Shown here one piece after another: positions 1 to 14,602 of a stretch of 64,000 bases of DNA. The translations under genes were made by a program, and so were the position numbers. How positions within the stretch are numbered: the stretch's first letter is position 1; each line of letters begins with the position of its first letter. Below the pieces are notes generated by a model, which saw only the letters and a list, made by a program, of their open reading frames with translations, made no database searches and was not told the DNA's origin. This DNA is from Solea solea (lineage: Eukaryota > Chordata > Actinopteri > Pleuronectiformes > Soleidae): positions 11,571,738 through 11,635,737 of the forward strand of contig NC_081137.1 of NCBI RefSeq assembly GCF_958295425.1. Direction: 5' to 3'.

Positions 1-1224
1 TGAATGCATTAACATGAGAGTCATGTTCACTGAAACTCCACACTCTGTGAAGTGGATCATGGGATGAGTGCAGCTCAGTCAGACGGTGAGATTGACAGCT
101 TGAGGTTGGACCCCTGCTCTGCCTCTCTATCTGCTCTTCTTTGATTATAATCTTATGCCCGGGAATGTGGGGTTTGCAGGAGACACATACAACCGTTAGA
201 AGAGAGGTCGGTTCACAGAGGTCAGGTTCCCCCTCTGCCTGACCCTATACTCATTAAGCAACGGCTCCCTACTTCAAATGGCCGTCACTGTCGCTGACAA
301 CATCCTGCCGGTCGTCACTGAGGATAAATGCAAAAATAAGTATCTATAGTAAGTGGCAGTCGAGTGGTTCGTCTTAGGAAAGTTGGTTAGAAGTTGGCTC
401 TCTTTATGGATGAAGAGTGATGCCGGTTGGTAGACAGACACGGACACATTGTAAATATGTTTCAGCCTCAGCTAAAAAGTCAGCTATCAGTGTTCATTTC
501 CAATTGCCTGTGACAGTCTGAACGCCGCGTTACACTCTGGTTCCTCGCGCTGTTTCCACTCCTCTCGCTCTGTCCCAATTGGCCTATGGTTAGATCTGTC
601 AGTGAATAAGTATCACACTCTGGGGGGACAGCTGGATTGTGTTTACAGTCTGGAGACTGGGGGTGAGTGCACTCCAAGTATTATCCAAACAATTTCAGTC
701 GCTGTACTCCTCCAGGCATCAGCATTTCCAAGGTCCAGAGTTGTGCCAGGACACAGAGAAAGAGTTTCTTTGGCTCGCAGCAGCGCGGTGAAGAGACGGG
801 AAGTGCTCAAGTGTCTCTGACAAAGACCATATGGCTTCTCGGTGTATGTCACTATTATCAGGATTGGACAAGTAGTTTTTTGCACAGTTTTCACAGTTAC
901 ATTATTGGATATATAATGTATATATATGGTATAATAAAAGTTTAAAGCATTTTATCCTAAAAGATTCATAAAAAAATAAGCATTATCCTCTGCTCTGACA
1001 CACCACAAAATGACCACAGAAGGCTGAAGTATCAGCTTCGTAATAAATGCACTGGAATGTTCTGAGCTGAGACCTTTTTAGAACCAATTTGGTGACATCA
1101 CTTTTCTGTGGGTTGATGAGTCATAACGTTATAGCTCAGTTAGCCGCATTGCTCATCATGTCGTTATTTTGACGCTTGCGCTCACACGCCGGATCACAGG
1201 AGACCCACTTTTGATTTTGCTGGA

Positions 1225-1364
1225 TACCCAGGCAGCATGTCAATGTGGCCCCCTGGGTTTTTCTGTGGTTTCCATAGTGCCCCCATGGACAAACCAGATT
1301 GGGATCCATATTTTCAGCACAAATATTAGCCTTATGGGGGCCGCATGGACATGCTGCCTGGGTA
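1225..1364. repeat. 140-base element with near-perfect 28-base inverted ends
   Basis: The ends tACCCAGGCAGCATGTC and its reverse complement match for about 26 of 28 positions (continuing into ATGyGGCCCCC). The element is short, has no coding capacity and starts and ends TA, consistent with a MITE. The family is not recognised. Confidence 0.75.
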
Positions 1365-4300
1365 AGAACTGCATATCTAGCGCATTGATTTTTTCATTCC
1401 TTCTTTTCCATGTGAAGAAACTCCACTAAATACCCAAAAGAAGCCAAAACAACATAAATCATATCTCACCTTTGCTGTTGACATCATAACTTGTGTTTTA
1501 GACCCAAACTTGGTGACTTATGATGCAAACATTGGCACAAGAATGCAGGTCGAGCTCATATATCATATCTATCATATATCAGCCAGGACACATATCGTTA
1601 GTAAAGCAAGACGGATGCAAACATTTAAAGGCGACATAGACCGGAAGCTCCAATTAACGCTGCGTTTGTGTGTGTGTATCTGCGTCATTACCTCGTTTAT
1701 GAAACCCTAAAGTTTCAGAACAAACAGTTCAGCCACTGCTGAGAAAATAGGGTTTTATTGTTTTCCTGGGCTTTGCGAAGCGGATCGGCACTTCCGTATG
1801 TTGATGATGTCATCAGAAATCCTCACCACTCCTTTTACCACCGTAGCGCCTCCTGGTGCGGGCACTAGTCCGGGCACATCCGGTTGCGTACATTCAACCG
1901 CAGAAGAAGAAGAACTACTCTCGTTGTAGCTGCTGAGATGCAGAGCATCCACCGTGCCAGAGGGGGAGCTGTGTATCTGAGAGCTGGCCTACCAATTACG
2001 TCACTTCCAGGTACCTGGCCAATCACAGGACAGTGAGAAAGCTCTCGTTGGCTGGCCAATCACAACACAGTCCACATTCTGGGGGTGTGGTTTTGGTCTG
2101 AAACAGCGCGGCTGACGAGAGCGTCAGTGAGGAGATATTTTGATCGGCTCGTGCAGCGACTAGGAGGTTTTTAATCATGAAAACAAGTTAATATATGTAA
2201 GTAGACCTCCATAACTAACATATATGTGTGATACAAGCATTCTATGTCACCTTTAACGCATTGCCAAGAACATTTAAGAAGTGTATTTTACTGCTACAAT
2301 CCCCACTTAGCTTATATAAACACCACTGGGTAGTGGAAATCAGGGAGACAGTGTTTCCGTTATTACTCAGAATTGTCACTGACGTTCTGCAGTTGATCTT
2401 CAAGGCCACACACTCAACAAATCGCACATTTACAGTTCTCAGTCTTTTCTCATATGTGTACCGTGTTCAGAAACACATCTCTGAACACACGTTGTGCAGT
2501 TTCCTTTGTTAAGGGAAACAAAGAGAAACTGCTGAATCGAGCTTCATGTGTTTTAAAAAGCTGATAGGCGTTGTGAATTATCCACAGTGTTGTAGGTCCC
2601 TCTGCTTTACGGACGCATGAAGCCGTCTTTATCAACTCTTGTGTGCAGGTTTAGTGTGCTGACAAGGAGAAATGCGAGAGAGATGAGGAGAGAACAAATC
2701 TGTCTGTTAAAGGCTGAATTGTGTGAGTAGTATTGGATTAGATACTGCATCTCTCTACATTTCCTCTGTTAGGTACCATTGTTATTATTCTTTTTTTTGT
2801 TGTTGTTGTGGTTAATGTATTCAGCTCTCTTGATTGTTAACAGAGAGATTTTGTTTGTCTGCCCCGACACAAAATCCTGTCCCGATCAGCACCGATGCTC
2901 AGCTCTTTCTGCATTTTCCCTGCAGCCTCCGAGCAGTAATGCACAGAGATTTCATCCATTTCTGAGAAAAAAACTTCATGCTTGTTGCGTCAGGTTACTC
3001 AAGATGTCATGTTTGCCGATTTGTAGCACGGGAAAACTTCCCTGACAGTCAAATTACCAGCGTTCACATGCCCATCGCTGCAGACTAACAACTGCAATTA
3101 ATTAGGAGAGAGATTTTTTTTCATCGAGTCATAACTTGTAAAAAAAGTATGTACTGACATAAACCGTGACATGCTGAGTGTGCAGTGTATTTTACTCGTG
3201 AATTTGTATTACGGAATCCCAACAGCATGGTTGAATAATCCCCTTGTCACTGAGAGAAGAGGGATGCGTTTGCATTTGCTGAGATATTAGCCTTATCCAT
3301 CGTCTATCTGTCAGTCCGTAGCACCACAGTCAACAGCATCCACAAGCCGAGTCTGAGCTCAGGGTGAACGCTGTGTTCCCTCGGGGGTCAAAGGCTGTCT
3401 TGCTTTTTCATTTTCAGCCTCACGTCACTTTTGGTTTCCTCCAAGATTTCCGTCTGGGTATCTGCTTCGAGTGGTACCATATCAACCAGTCGGTGTAAGA
3501 GGAAGGGAAAAAGTCTCTCCGGGGCGTGGACATGAAAAATGATCACTCACCCAGATGTGCGCTGGATAATTGGAGTTTGATTATTGTGTCTTTGCGATTG
3601 TGATTAAGATGCCTACTTTTTTTTTTGGTCCGTCATTAAGCTAATCAGACTTTCTGTGTGAGCTGGCGGAGACTAAATCTTTTACATGGTCACTTGCAAC
3701 CATAACGAAACATTGGGAATGAAAACCATGCCACAGAGATATTCCGCAAAGTTTTTTTTATTTGTTTTGAAACAATACGCAACATATTACAGACACATTT
3801 ATCTTCTTTTTGTTTTATATATGTTCTTCTCAGAGGCATGGGGAGTCTTCATGATGGATGCTTTTTATTGTGTCAAAATCAAGACATTAAACAGCTGATT
3901 ATGCACGAAAACATAATATTGGTCTAAGAGTCAACTGTTTGTCTTTGTTCTATTTCACCATGTACTCAGTGTTGGAAGGCAATTTTTTTAAAGGGGCTAT
4001 TTGTAAGAAAGGTGTCATATTAAGTCATAAAATAATGATTACAAATAGTTTAGTTTTGAAGATTTGAGTTTAGTACACTGGACGCATTTTTCATTCAAAT
4101 TATTTGCACGGTTCGCTGTTTTTTTCAGATTGCGGTCAATTTTCCCAAGCTTCCTTTTCCGATAAATTCACAGCTAATCAGAATGAGTGTTGTCGATGAC
4201 GTACAGTCCAAACATGTGATCACTTGATTTCCCAAAACCCTGTTCTTTTTAATAAACGAGAAAAAAAGTAGAAAATGATTAGAAGACGTGTGGAAGGGGG

Positions 4301-6799
4301 TTGCAATGGAGCTTCAGTGGGATGGCGTGTGTAAATCAAGCTTCAAAGTCGTTTTCACCGACGTCTGCACTGAGCTGATGTCTCTTTACACACTCACACA
4401 CTGATTTTTTTTTTCCCTCATCATTTATTTGTTTCTTTGCATTGCGTTCGATGTGCATGGGCGAGTGCGTCGTTGTTCACATCTGAGATTATCTGCCCTT
4501 TTTGTCTCGTATATTTGCAACACGTTCCAGGATTTAAAGTACACTGTACACAAACAATGGCCATGAAAGAGACAATGCAGTGTGATCTTGGATAAAGTAT
4601 TTTAATAAAAGAAATATCAGAGGACAAAACACACACAGGCAATGATAGACACTTACAGTCTGAAACATATGGAGCCGCTGGTGCAGCTGCAGAGAGTTTT
4701 TTTTTTCATTGTTCGTACCGTTTGCTCACCACAACCGTCGACCATGGCATCTTCTCCAATGGGCTGTTGATGTGATGATTTATAACATGCAGCGAAATGA
4801 GGGACAAAGCATGAGATATAGTGGGGTGGTTCCTCAGTGGAAAGCTGAATAATGAGATGAATGTTTCCAAGGCACTGCAACCATTCCAGAGCGTGGCTGT
4901 CAGTTCTGCATCCACTATTTTCTGCCGTTTCTCTATGCCTCCTCCTCCTCCTCCTTCTTCTCCTCCTCCTTCTCCTCTTTCTGGAGTATCGCTTCATCTC
5001 TCTCCTGCGGGGATACTTTGGAATGAGAAGACAGGTTTGTGATGGAGCTGCTGTTGCTGAAGCTGCACCCTGAAAAGATTTGGTGACCGCCGATGCTTTT
5101 CCCCTATTACAACACTGTCATGCACACAATAGTTATACAAATTGTATATACATACCGGATGTGTCTGTGCAAGGTGCATAGTATGCAGGGGTGGGTGTGT
5201 CTGTATGTGATGCCTTACCTAAGGAAGTTGAGATATTTTAACAGTTTAATGTGAATGTTGGACCGCGTGATTAAAAAGCGACAATTCACCTCGAAACCTC
5301 CCGAGATATTTGAGTAGTGCGTCTGAACCTGCCACTTTAAGGTTTGCTGCTTTTTCTACCTTTTTATCTTTTCATCAACAGCCCTTTGTGATGTTGACAT
5401 TGCAGAATTCGAATATGCAATTTCAATGTTTTTTTTTCCCATTAACTGTGTTGCTACGTGTGCGCGACGCAGTAATTCATTTGGACAGCCTCTTTGTTTG
5501 CTTAGCTCGCAGCTTCCTTCCACAACTCCAAACCTGCATTCCTATTTTTTTCCTGCCATAAAGACCAATTTTCAAGGTCTCAAGTTTATTATTCGAGACA
5601 GACAGTGAAGTGAATGAGAGCCTCCTTCAGACTACCGCAGCAGAACATTCTATTTACAAGCATGTACGCGCGCGCGTCCAGACTTCAGACCTTTACAGGT
5701 AGATACTCCATTAAATTCCTTGTCTCAAATATATTGCAGTTTATTGCCTTCAAATGCCACATAATATGAACAATATTGAATATTTCATCACGCAAAACGG
5801 CAGGCGATAAGACCATCCTCACTGTTTGCCTAACCTCCCTGAGTCTGTTTTGTTTCTCCGTGGAAAACTCCCTTTACTGGTTCTCCCACACTTGTCAAGG
5901 CTGTTGCAGAGATATAACAAAGGAGCACAAATAGAGACAGCATGAAATGAGGCGCAGTGAGCTGACGTTAAAAGATAAAGCCGAGCAGTAAAGGCAAACC
6001 TTGAGACACTGAAGATACACCCGAGATAATTAAAAGGATGCTCTCAGTGATATAGTAACCCTCAGCACTTGGATTTCATATTCATTCGCATATATTTTAA
6101 CGTCCCCTTCATAACACACCTGTACCAGAGATGTGTGCGGGACATAAATCTGTGCCTCTTCCCCTCCCGTATCTTTAATTTGAGTTATGCAAAGCACGTT
6201 AGGACCCAACTCATTTCCAGAACGGCAATCTACCGGCAATTCATCACAATCAGGCATGAAAAATATGCCATTATTTCGGCTGAAATGATTTATTTATTTT
6301 ATGCTGTTTATATAAAAAACCCGTGTTTCTCTGAGAATAATGCAATTGCGAGTTTTTTTTTTGTTTTTTTTTAATGTTTTAATGTCACATTGAAAAATGG
6401 GCATGGAACAAATTAAACAGTTTACCGGTGGAATCAAGTGGCGTCACCCTGTTTAAATTTCAGTGTCTGTGTTATTAGAGACATATTTGCATGTGCGTAA
6501 CCAATAGAATCTGTCAGACTAATGTCATTGTAGTATGTGTTCATATTGCATGCAGTTGGCTAATGTAATCTACTGTACACTTCTTTCCAAAAAACCTAAT
6601 TTATTTCTATTAATTAATATGTATCCCATTCATCACATTCCAGCAGCGCCACGCTCTGCACTGATGAAATGCTGCTAATGACACTCTGCTCTGTCTCTGG
6701 TGCTTGTGATCATGGCGCTTGTGTAGAACAGCGCTCTGGGGTCAAAGGGATGGACAGCTGATTCACCGGTCTGTTTGACAACCTGTCAGCAACTGTCAC

Positions 6800-6820
6800 T
6801 GTGTGTGTGTGTGTGTGTGT
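6800..6820. repeat. GT microsatellite
   Basis: About ten GT units followed by a tttgtggggacc segment that often accompanies GT runs in fish. Confidence 0.9.
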
Positions 6821-8000
6821 TCTTGTATTTGTCACTTTGTGGGGACCAAGCATCGTATAAACCATATGGAGTGAAGACATTTTGTCCGGTCCTCACACCT
6901 TTAACCCTCAGAACACAGAGCGTTTTGGCTGCTTTTTGAACTACTATGTTTAACCATGCACCGTATATACAGAGGGTATAAGAATGGACAATATAGAGTG
7001 TCTTATATGCTTTTTTTCTCCAGCACAACAAGCAATCTGATGAAAAAATAAACTATATAAACCAACTATATTAACACACCTGAGCAAAAAGTACTCAAAA
7101 TTATCCATCTTTAATTTAAATAAAGGTTGTAAAAATAATACTAATAACAATAATACTAATAATAATAATAAGTATAAATAGTAAAATGTTCAGAATTTGA
7201 TTGAATTTGTGAAATTTGCAAAATATGTCAACAAACAAAACGAACAAAAGGAAAGAAAAACTTCTATTTTTTGACTTCTGCACAATTATTGCTACTTGTG
7301 ACTACTAATGCGATATAAAATGAATGATAACTTTCACTCAACAACACTAATACCACCCGTTACCCGTTATATGAAATCTCTATCAGACCACTCATTATCA
7401 GACTGCTGGCATAACTGTAGAATAAATTAGATTTATATTATCTCTAAATGAAAATAAATGATTATATTTGCTCATTACAGTCTGTGAAAATAGCAATTCA
7501 AAATGCCCACATAAACAAGAATTGCTTCCCCTCTCACTGACACAACTCTCACACTAAAAGTGCATACATATGTTCTGTGATGTCATCTTATTGATTCCTG
7601 TAATTATCTACAGCCTCCAGGCTTGTGGACCATGTTAGAAACATATAGCTGGACAACAAAGACCCTCATTCAGGTCTGCTATTAAGATCCATCCTGAGTG
7701 ATCCGATCATGTGCAGATCGTGCACAGGTTCTGAATGCACCCTCACATCTGATCACAAAAAGAATTCATTTCGCGGAGGTTTGAGGACACATGTCTTCAA
7801 TCGTGAATGCAATCCACCCCCATGACCGATTCGAGACAGTTTCACTGCCTTTACAATAATCAGCACTCAACATTCATTTAGCTGTAGTCACCACCACAGG
7901 ATTAGCACTGGTCGTCACAATTTCCTTTTGTAATAGTTGAAATCTTGTTTTATTTTCCAGGCAGCTCATTTAACTCACTCAAACATATCTGTCATTCATG

Positions 8001-8004
<4 letters not shown>

Positions 8005-8031
<27 letters not shown>
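8005..8031. repeat. CA microsatellite
   Basis: About 13 CA units. Confidence 0.9.
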
Positions 8032-9390
8032 TAGCTATTACTACTGGGTCGTCTAAGAATGGCAATCACATCCTTTATCCATGTTAAAATACAGTACGTG
8101 GAGTGTTTTTAAAACGATGACATGAATCATAATATTAGCACTTTGCTCACTTGCAGTAACTAAAGCCTCATTTTTTGAAACTAACTCAATAAGTAGCCCA
8201 ATGCCTGACTTTGAAAAAAAAACTCACTGAAAGTGTGAATTTACTGAGCCCCACCCCTTATTTACATGATGTCTTTACAGGTTAGGTGATAACTGAAATC
8301 ACAAAGAAGAGAAAACTTAATTTCACTACTGCTAAACTGCCCCGGAACCAGGTTAATTTATAACCTCATTTCACTACTGCTAAAAAACAACAACAACAAA
8401 CTGCAATTTAATAGTGGGACCGACCATGTGTCGAGTGCACTGCACATGCTCCAAGTAGGAGCAGGGAGGACAATGGGAAAGAATGGAATGTGGGACCAAT
8501 GCAGACCCTCTGCAGACATGGGATAACTGGAAAGGTCTTTTGACATCCTTGGCTAATCCAGTTTTTTTTCCACACGCTCACCTGCTCTTATTCACTTAAC
8601 TATCTCCACTATATATACGATTCCTCCCTGTTTGCCCTCACAACATGTCAGATTTTTGTAATGCTCATTGCTAAGGTTGACCTTGTCTATTTATATTTTC
8701 TTTGAAATTAACCAGGAATAAATGCATGTCTGACTCATTGAAATAAAAAAAAAAGCTCTTTTTAGAGCCGCGGATCCACAGCTAATTGGATTGATTGAGG
8801 TTGCTCCAAATCTACCTCATCGGATTTAGTTCTGTGGACATTTAAAAACAATCAATAGTCTCAGCAAATGTCCTTGAATAATATTCAGTGCTGTATGTAT
8901 TTTTTTTATTTTTTATAATAATCAGCCTCTCCTGCAAAGGACCTTAAAATGCACTCAAGGAAAGCAAATGAAAATCCCTGTGTGCAGCGATCACCCATGC
9001 TCTGTTTAACAGCGTGCCGGATTTTTGGTAAACACCCATTTTCGTGTCTTTGATCAGAAGTGTCTCGTCTTGAACCAAAGTGTCGTCAGCCAATGAAACG
9101 ACACACCCACACGTCGCTGACAGACACGGATATATATTTTTTTTGTGTCCATTCTCCACTTCGCGTGCGAGATGTTTCTCAGGATGAGTCGCGGTTTAAT
9201 TGACAGCCTGCTCACCGACCGCTTCCCCTCGCTGACAGATAAGGAAGTTTTTACACTAATAGCCATCAGACACCTGCACATCTTGTCAGTTTTCCCTTGA
9301 AGTTTGTTGACAGCGTGTGCAGAAACAGCGAGTATGATGCAGGAGCAGTGTCAGTCTCATGTCTTACTGTAAATTCCCCCCAGCCCCAAT

Positions 9391-9419
9391 TCTCTCTCTC
9401 TCTCTCTCTTTCTCTCTCC
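9391..9419. repeat. TC microsatellite
   Basis: TC run with one interruption. Confidence 0.9.
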
Positions 9420-10351
9420 CACTCATGCAAAAGTGTCGTTTATAAATAGACGACAGCACAAAGAAAGCCATGTGGTGTTTTTGTTGGCACGAGATTCTCT
9501 CAGCAAAGACACTTAATCTGATTTATTTTCACGTGTCACCTTTCCATGCGTTTATTCACTCGTATCTTTGTAAACTTCGCTTTTTTGCCTTTTTTTTTTT
9601 TAAATTAAACACGTCCCGTTTGCGTCAAGCGATACATGGATTATATGGTGTAGTTTGGTGCGTCACAAATTTATTTGTGTTTCCATTATCGGACGTTGAG
9701 GAGGGTTTAACATGACTCGTCAATGCCTTCGCAGTTTTCAACTCTTCTGCTCTTGCACAGCATTTACATGGCGGAGCTGGACCCACTGCAGTCTGTTGAT
9801 TGGTCAACATGGAATGCTGTTTGTCCTCCACTGTCCTCCTTCTTTGTGCGATTCATTGTTGAGCGACGTTGCGTTACGTACCTGACACAGCTTCATGAAT
9901 AACTAGGTCATTTACGTATCTTACATACACACCCTGCAGTGGAAACACTACCCAAGATCAGGGGTTTTGATCCGTTTCATGGCAAATTGAAATGCACTAA
10001 GAATCTCTTTTACCATCAAGAGCATGTTTAAAATGAATAAAGCCTGAAGAATTGAACTTAAATATACTGGGAAAAAAATGAAAGACAAATCCAGGAATTC
10101 CTGCTCGATAACCATATACTGCAACAGTGGTTGAAAAATAAAATTCTTCAGGTAAAATATATTATGAATGCATTTCTGGATCGCACAGGCAAACAAACAG
10201 ACCGACTTTTATCCACTCCAAGTCTTCATTGGGGTCTGAGAAATATTGTAAATATTTAGTAAGTACATTTTCTTTCTGGGTTCGGTGTGTTTGAGTAGAC
10301 CTTCCTCTATCGTCTCTATCTGCTGCAGCTCTGCTTGCATCGATTATTATG

Positions 10352-10372
10352 CGTGTGTGTGTGTGTGTGTGT
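10352..10372. repeat. GT microsatellite
   Basis: About ten GT units. Confidence 0.9.
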
Positions 10373-11646
10373 ACCATCCATAGCCGGACTGCATACTGAC
10401 GAGGTATACATCTCTAGAGGTTTCTTAAGAGAACAGATTCTGTTGCCTGCCTCTCATTGCCACAGGGGATACAAGGGAGTGTTGGGTATAGTGGGAAGGG
10501 GTGAAGAGGGAGAAATAGGCCAACGGCTGTGAGTTTCCACTGCTTACTCGCACATATGAATGAAATCCTATATGTTGGATTAGCCCTTGGACTCCACTGA
10601 TAACAAATGCCTCGAGTTGGGGTTAATTGAATAAAGTCTCCTCAGGCGATATCAGGTAGTGCCGTGCTGTGTTGGACCAGGTCCATGCTGTGTTTGAAAC
10701 TGCTATCAGTTTTAATTAGAGTTTAACATAACATTAGAAATAAAGTGTCACTTGACCCCATTGAAGATATACAGTGTACTTGACTCAATAAGGTATGATG
10801 CAGACAGCCGCGGCTTGACATGCTCTTGTTTTGACATCGTCTGTCTCTCAATGGACGTGGACAACATGCTATCTGTGGAGTAATAGCGCTGCAGAATATT
10901 TAGCATATTTATGTCGATCTTACTATTTGCAGCTTTGGATGTTAGGTTTCATTTACACCTGAAGCGATCTCTCATCTGTGACACTCTCTGCTGATATTGG
11001 TTGATGATTTATGTGCATTGTCAGGCTCTTTTTTTGACGTATTACATACAGATTTATGACTTATTATATATCGATTTTTCCTGTGTGTTGAATAGGTGTA
11101 GTGTGACAGCCAACAGTGTCATGTTCGCTCACTTGATGTGCATAATGCTAAAAGGTGATGTAACTGTACCTTTAACACCCAGATTTTCTGTGAGTGTTAA
11201 GTGCTCTCTCACTTTGGAGAACCCATCACATCGTCACAGTGTTCTCACACCAGACTTATTTGACTTATTATTATTATTATTATTTATACTTATTATTGAT
11301 GGATTATCAGTCATTACAGGACCACTTTCTGTTAGTGCCACCAGTGGAATTCCTGTCACATCCACTATTTTGGTGTTGAAGCAGAAATAAAAAAGAATAT
11401 TTCAGAAGTTGGGCAAATTAAACTAAAGTTACGACTTTTCATGCCATTTTTGTGATGTGGAAAAAAAAATACAAAAACATGAAAAATGAACAGGTTAGGG
11501 TTGTTACCGAGGTTAGAAATTAGCCTTTGCCCTTGAAATGTTTGAAATGATAGGGGCTTTTACTGTGTATATTTATCTAATATACATGTTAAATGTTATA
11601 TATAGGATATATAATGTGTTTTTATTTGTCTAATACCATGTGGAGT

Positions 11647-12021
11647 CATGGTTCGCAAACTGTGGTACGTGTACAGCCAGTGGTAGGTTAGCTTCCTCTG
11701 ATGGTACTTCAGAAATAGTGTTTTACTCTATATACCATGTGATCGGTGTGGAGCTAAGAAATTTTGACCAGATGAAAGAAATGACGAAAATTAATAATAC
11801 ATGAAATATGAATAATTATTATAACTTTATCTCTCACTCCATCTTAATCTAAAATGCGAATGATCATGTTGGGAATAAATCTGTCTCCTGTGAAAAGCCT
11901 GTAGCTGACTTTGCTCGGCCTTTTTACACCGCTGTATTTTAATATTGGTGATAATGGTGTTACTGAGAGAGATCGATACTTTCTCAAGTGGTACTTGGTA
12001 TAGAATGCTAGAGAACCACTG
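11647..12021. repeat. Old hAT-like MITE
   Basis: The left end catggttcgcaaactgtggtac and the reverse complement of the right end (cagtggttctctag) resemble the common fish non-autonomous hAT end CAGTGGTTCTCAAACT. No clear target duplication. Decayed. Confidence 0.45.
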
Positions 12022-14459
12022 ATGTTACTTCATATCTATTACGTACCAGACAGTTTGAAGTATTGTTGGTTACAGAAGGTGTTTTTTAAGATCCATACTA
12101 TCTGTTAAATTGTCATGTAGTATGTCATTCTAATTGATATTAAAAATGTCTTCAGACAATCTTGATTTGGCTTTACCCCCTATATAATAAACATATTTTC
12201 CAACATTTGATAAAAATTGCCCCAGAAATGACCCAAGAGGCCCTGAAAAAATAGCAAATGGTTGCTATTGAAGTCAGAGAAATTGTCTTTTGGCACCAAT
12301 TTGTTTACAGTTTAACAGTTGTGTATGTACTGGGAATACACACACCACTATCCTTTCGCCTGAAGTATGTGTGTGTGCCGGTGTGGAGCAACAGTACAGC
12401 AGGATGACTCTCGAACCAAATTACCTCTGGGAAGGAAAAGTGAAGGAAGCTTCACACTTGCATGAACACACAGCAGGGAGCGTGCCGTACATTGTTTACA
12501 GTACACACAGTCTGCCATGTTTAATAGCCCTCCATCTCTCTCTCTCTCCCACTCCCACTCGGAACGACAAGCTCACAAACACCAGGACTTCCACCAGCAC
12601 GTGTTAGCCTGTATGCTTCAGTGGAAGCCATTAAACACGGGCTACCTCCAGCTCAGACACCTACTGAGTCTAATCAAGGGTTTCAGTCCCGGTGTGTACA
12701 ATTGCTCCGTTCCGTGTCGAATTACTGCGCGATTGTCGCAAAGGTTGTCTGCATGTTGACCTCCCACTTTTCATTCAAACCCCCAAACAGCTGCAAATTA
12801 TTATCAAGCAGAGCAGGAAAAAAAAAACATTGTGCATCACACAAACCAATTAATTTGGACACATGCTGACATATGTTTCTGTGAACTAAAATTAAGAAAA
12901 TAGAGGTCATAGGCTAGACAGAAAAACCTCAGTGCGATATAGAAATCCGTTGTTTGCTTGTGTGAGATGGCGAGATGGGAAGAGACCTCCTACAAGTGGA
13001 AATGACAGTCAACACTGACCTTGGCTCGACCCCAATTTCAACCTCTAAGTGTACTTCTTCCTCGACGAAGCCTTTAGAGACATGAAAGAAACTCCCTCTC
13101 TCTCCACGACAGTGAAAGACAACTTTCGATTTGAGTCCACAATGCCAGATATGTCTTCCCAGAAAAGGTCACCCGTTTCCCTAACTGCCCTTCTTCTTAT
13201 TTCGTTCTGTTTGGACCCAGACAGTGCTGAGTCTACTCAGAAGGAGACAGCTGGATGGATTACAGCGAGCTAATTATAAGCTATCTGTCCATAATTAAAG
13301 TGGATTACGGTGTTATTCATGCAGAGCTCAGTTGGAAAAAAAATGCCTTAAACACCATCACATTACATACCATATATTGCAAAGTAGTATTCACTATTTA
13401 AACAGCTGGAACTAAATGCAACATTTAGCCTTTGATAATGGTAAAGAATAATTAAACCCTATTATCCAGTTACAGCTCCATTTTTTTCACTCTGTCATGT
13501 ACCAGTGATGACTCCATTAGGTTTGTGCATTACAGGTATTGTTGGACAGGGATGAGGAAGCCACATGTCCATGGTCCATTCAGGTTGCAGATCAATCAGT
13601 GCAACTAATTTGGGAAGGAGATCAGGATTTGATTCATGGCCTGGTCACATGGGTATTGAATGACAGATAGACACATTAGTGGAAGAAATCCTTTGAGCAT
13701 TATGTCACAGCTTCACTGGTCTAATAAAGGAATCCTGCGCTCTCCTCCCACCCACTCACTCCATTTAGTGTATTAACTGAAGCAACTATGGGACTGCGTA
13801 GACATTGTACCATGTCATCTTGAATATCTGCTTTCTCCTCTTGGTTTATTATTCTTATAGAAACACACTGAGTGTGCACCAGAGGTTCTGTTGCATAGGT
13901 CTAGAACTTTCACATGTTGTTGTGTTAACACAGCATGGGATCTTTGGAACAATCACATGTCTAGGAACTTCTTCACAGGAGCCTCTTTAGCTGTTTCATC
14001 ATCTAAACTATTGTAGCACCAGGCGATCCTTGGACCTGCTGCTCATCTATGTGTTTATGTGTCACATAGATGTTACGTTGCACATATGTACCATAGCAGG
14101 TTTATTCATCGTTAATCATTACAACAGGCTTCAACTCGTGGTCTGAAGGCAAACAGGAAAAAAGCCTGTTGTAAGACTGTTGAACTTGCAAAGGGGGACT
14201 TTACTACTTTAATTGACTTTACTACTGAAATCAAACAAACAGACTTGATCTTTCTCTTTTCTTTTCACCTTTTTCCCATGGTCCAAAGACATTCAGTTTG
14301 GGTTCTAGACTCCACCCATTCTACTAGATTGTCATTTGAAAACCTTCTTTACCCCTTCTGTAATAATCTTGTCGTTGCATACAGGATTTAGCATGTGTAC
14401 TTTTCATTATCTTAACTCCTAGACCGTTTGTGATATCTAGAAAGTTAAAAAAAAAAAAA

Positions 14460-14602
14460 TATGACAACCTGGCAACCTGTCCAGGGTGTGACCCCGCCTT
14501 TCGCCCTCAATCTCGTCAACTTGGACCTGCCCAAGTTGAACCCTGACTCTTACTCTATGTCAGCTGGAAATTAAACAGGATGGATGGATGGATGGATAAT
14601 GT
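14460..14602 (+). repeat. SINE 3' part with GGAT tail
   Basis: Contains ggcaacctgtccagggtg and ccccgcctttcgcc, followed by atgtcagctgg and a ggatggatggat tail, as in the 3' half of the common fish tRNA-derived SINE also seen at 21434. Confidence 0.65.

Larger units (their letters stand above)
1..10000. other. robo1 upstream intron, part 1 (no exon found)
   Basis: AT-rich non-coding DNA with dispersed simple repeats. I found no segment resembling the Ig1 exon or any other protein. Besides the inverted-repeat element at 1225-1364 and the microsatellites listed separately, there is a pyrimidine-rich TCC run at 4940-4980. The region around 1500-2100 reads like an old dispersed fish repeat, but I cannot name it. 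Confidence 0.7.

Noticed and set aside
4653..4997. Minus-strand frame with a long arginine run
   Set aside because: It is the translation of a TCC/TTC simple repeat.
11266..11300. TTA repeat as a possible array or regulatory element
   Set aside because: A short simple repeat with no spacer structure; no CRISPR-like pattern anywhere in the window.
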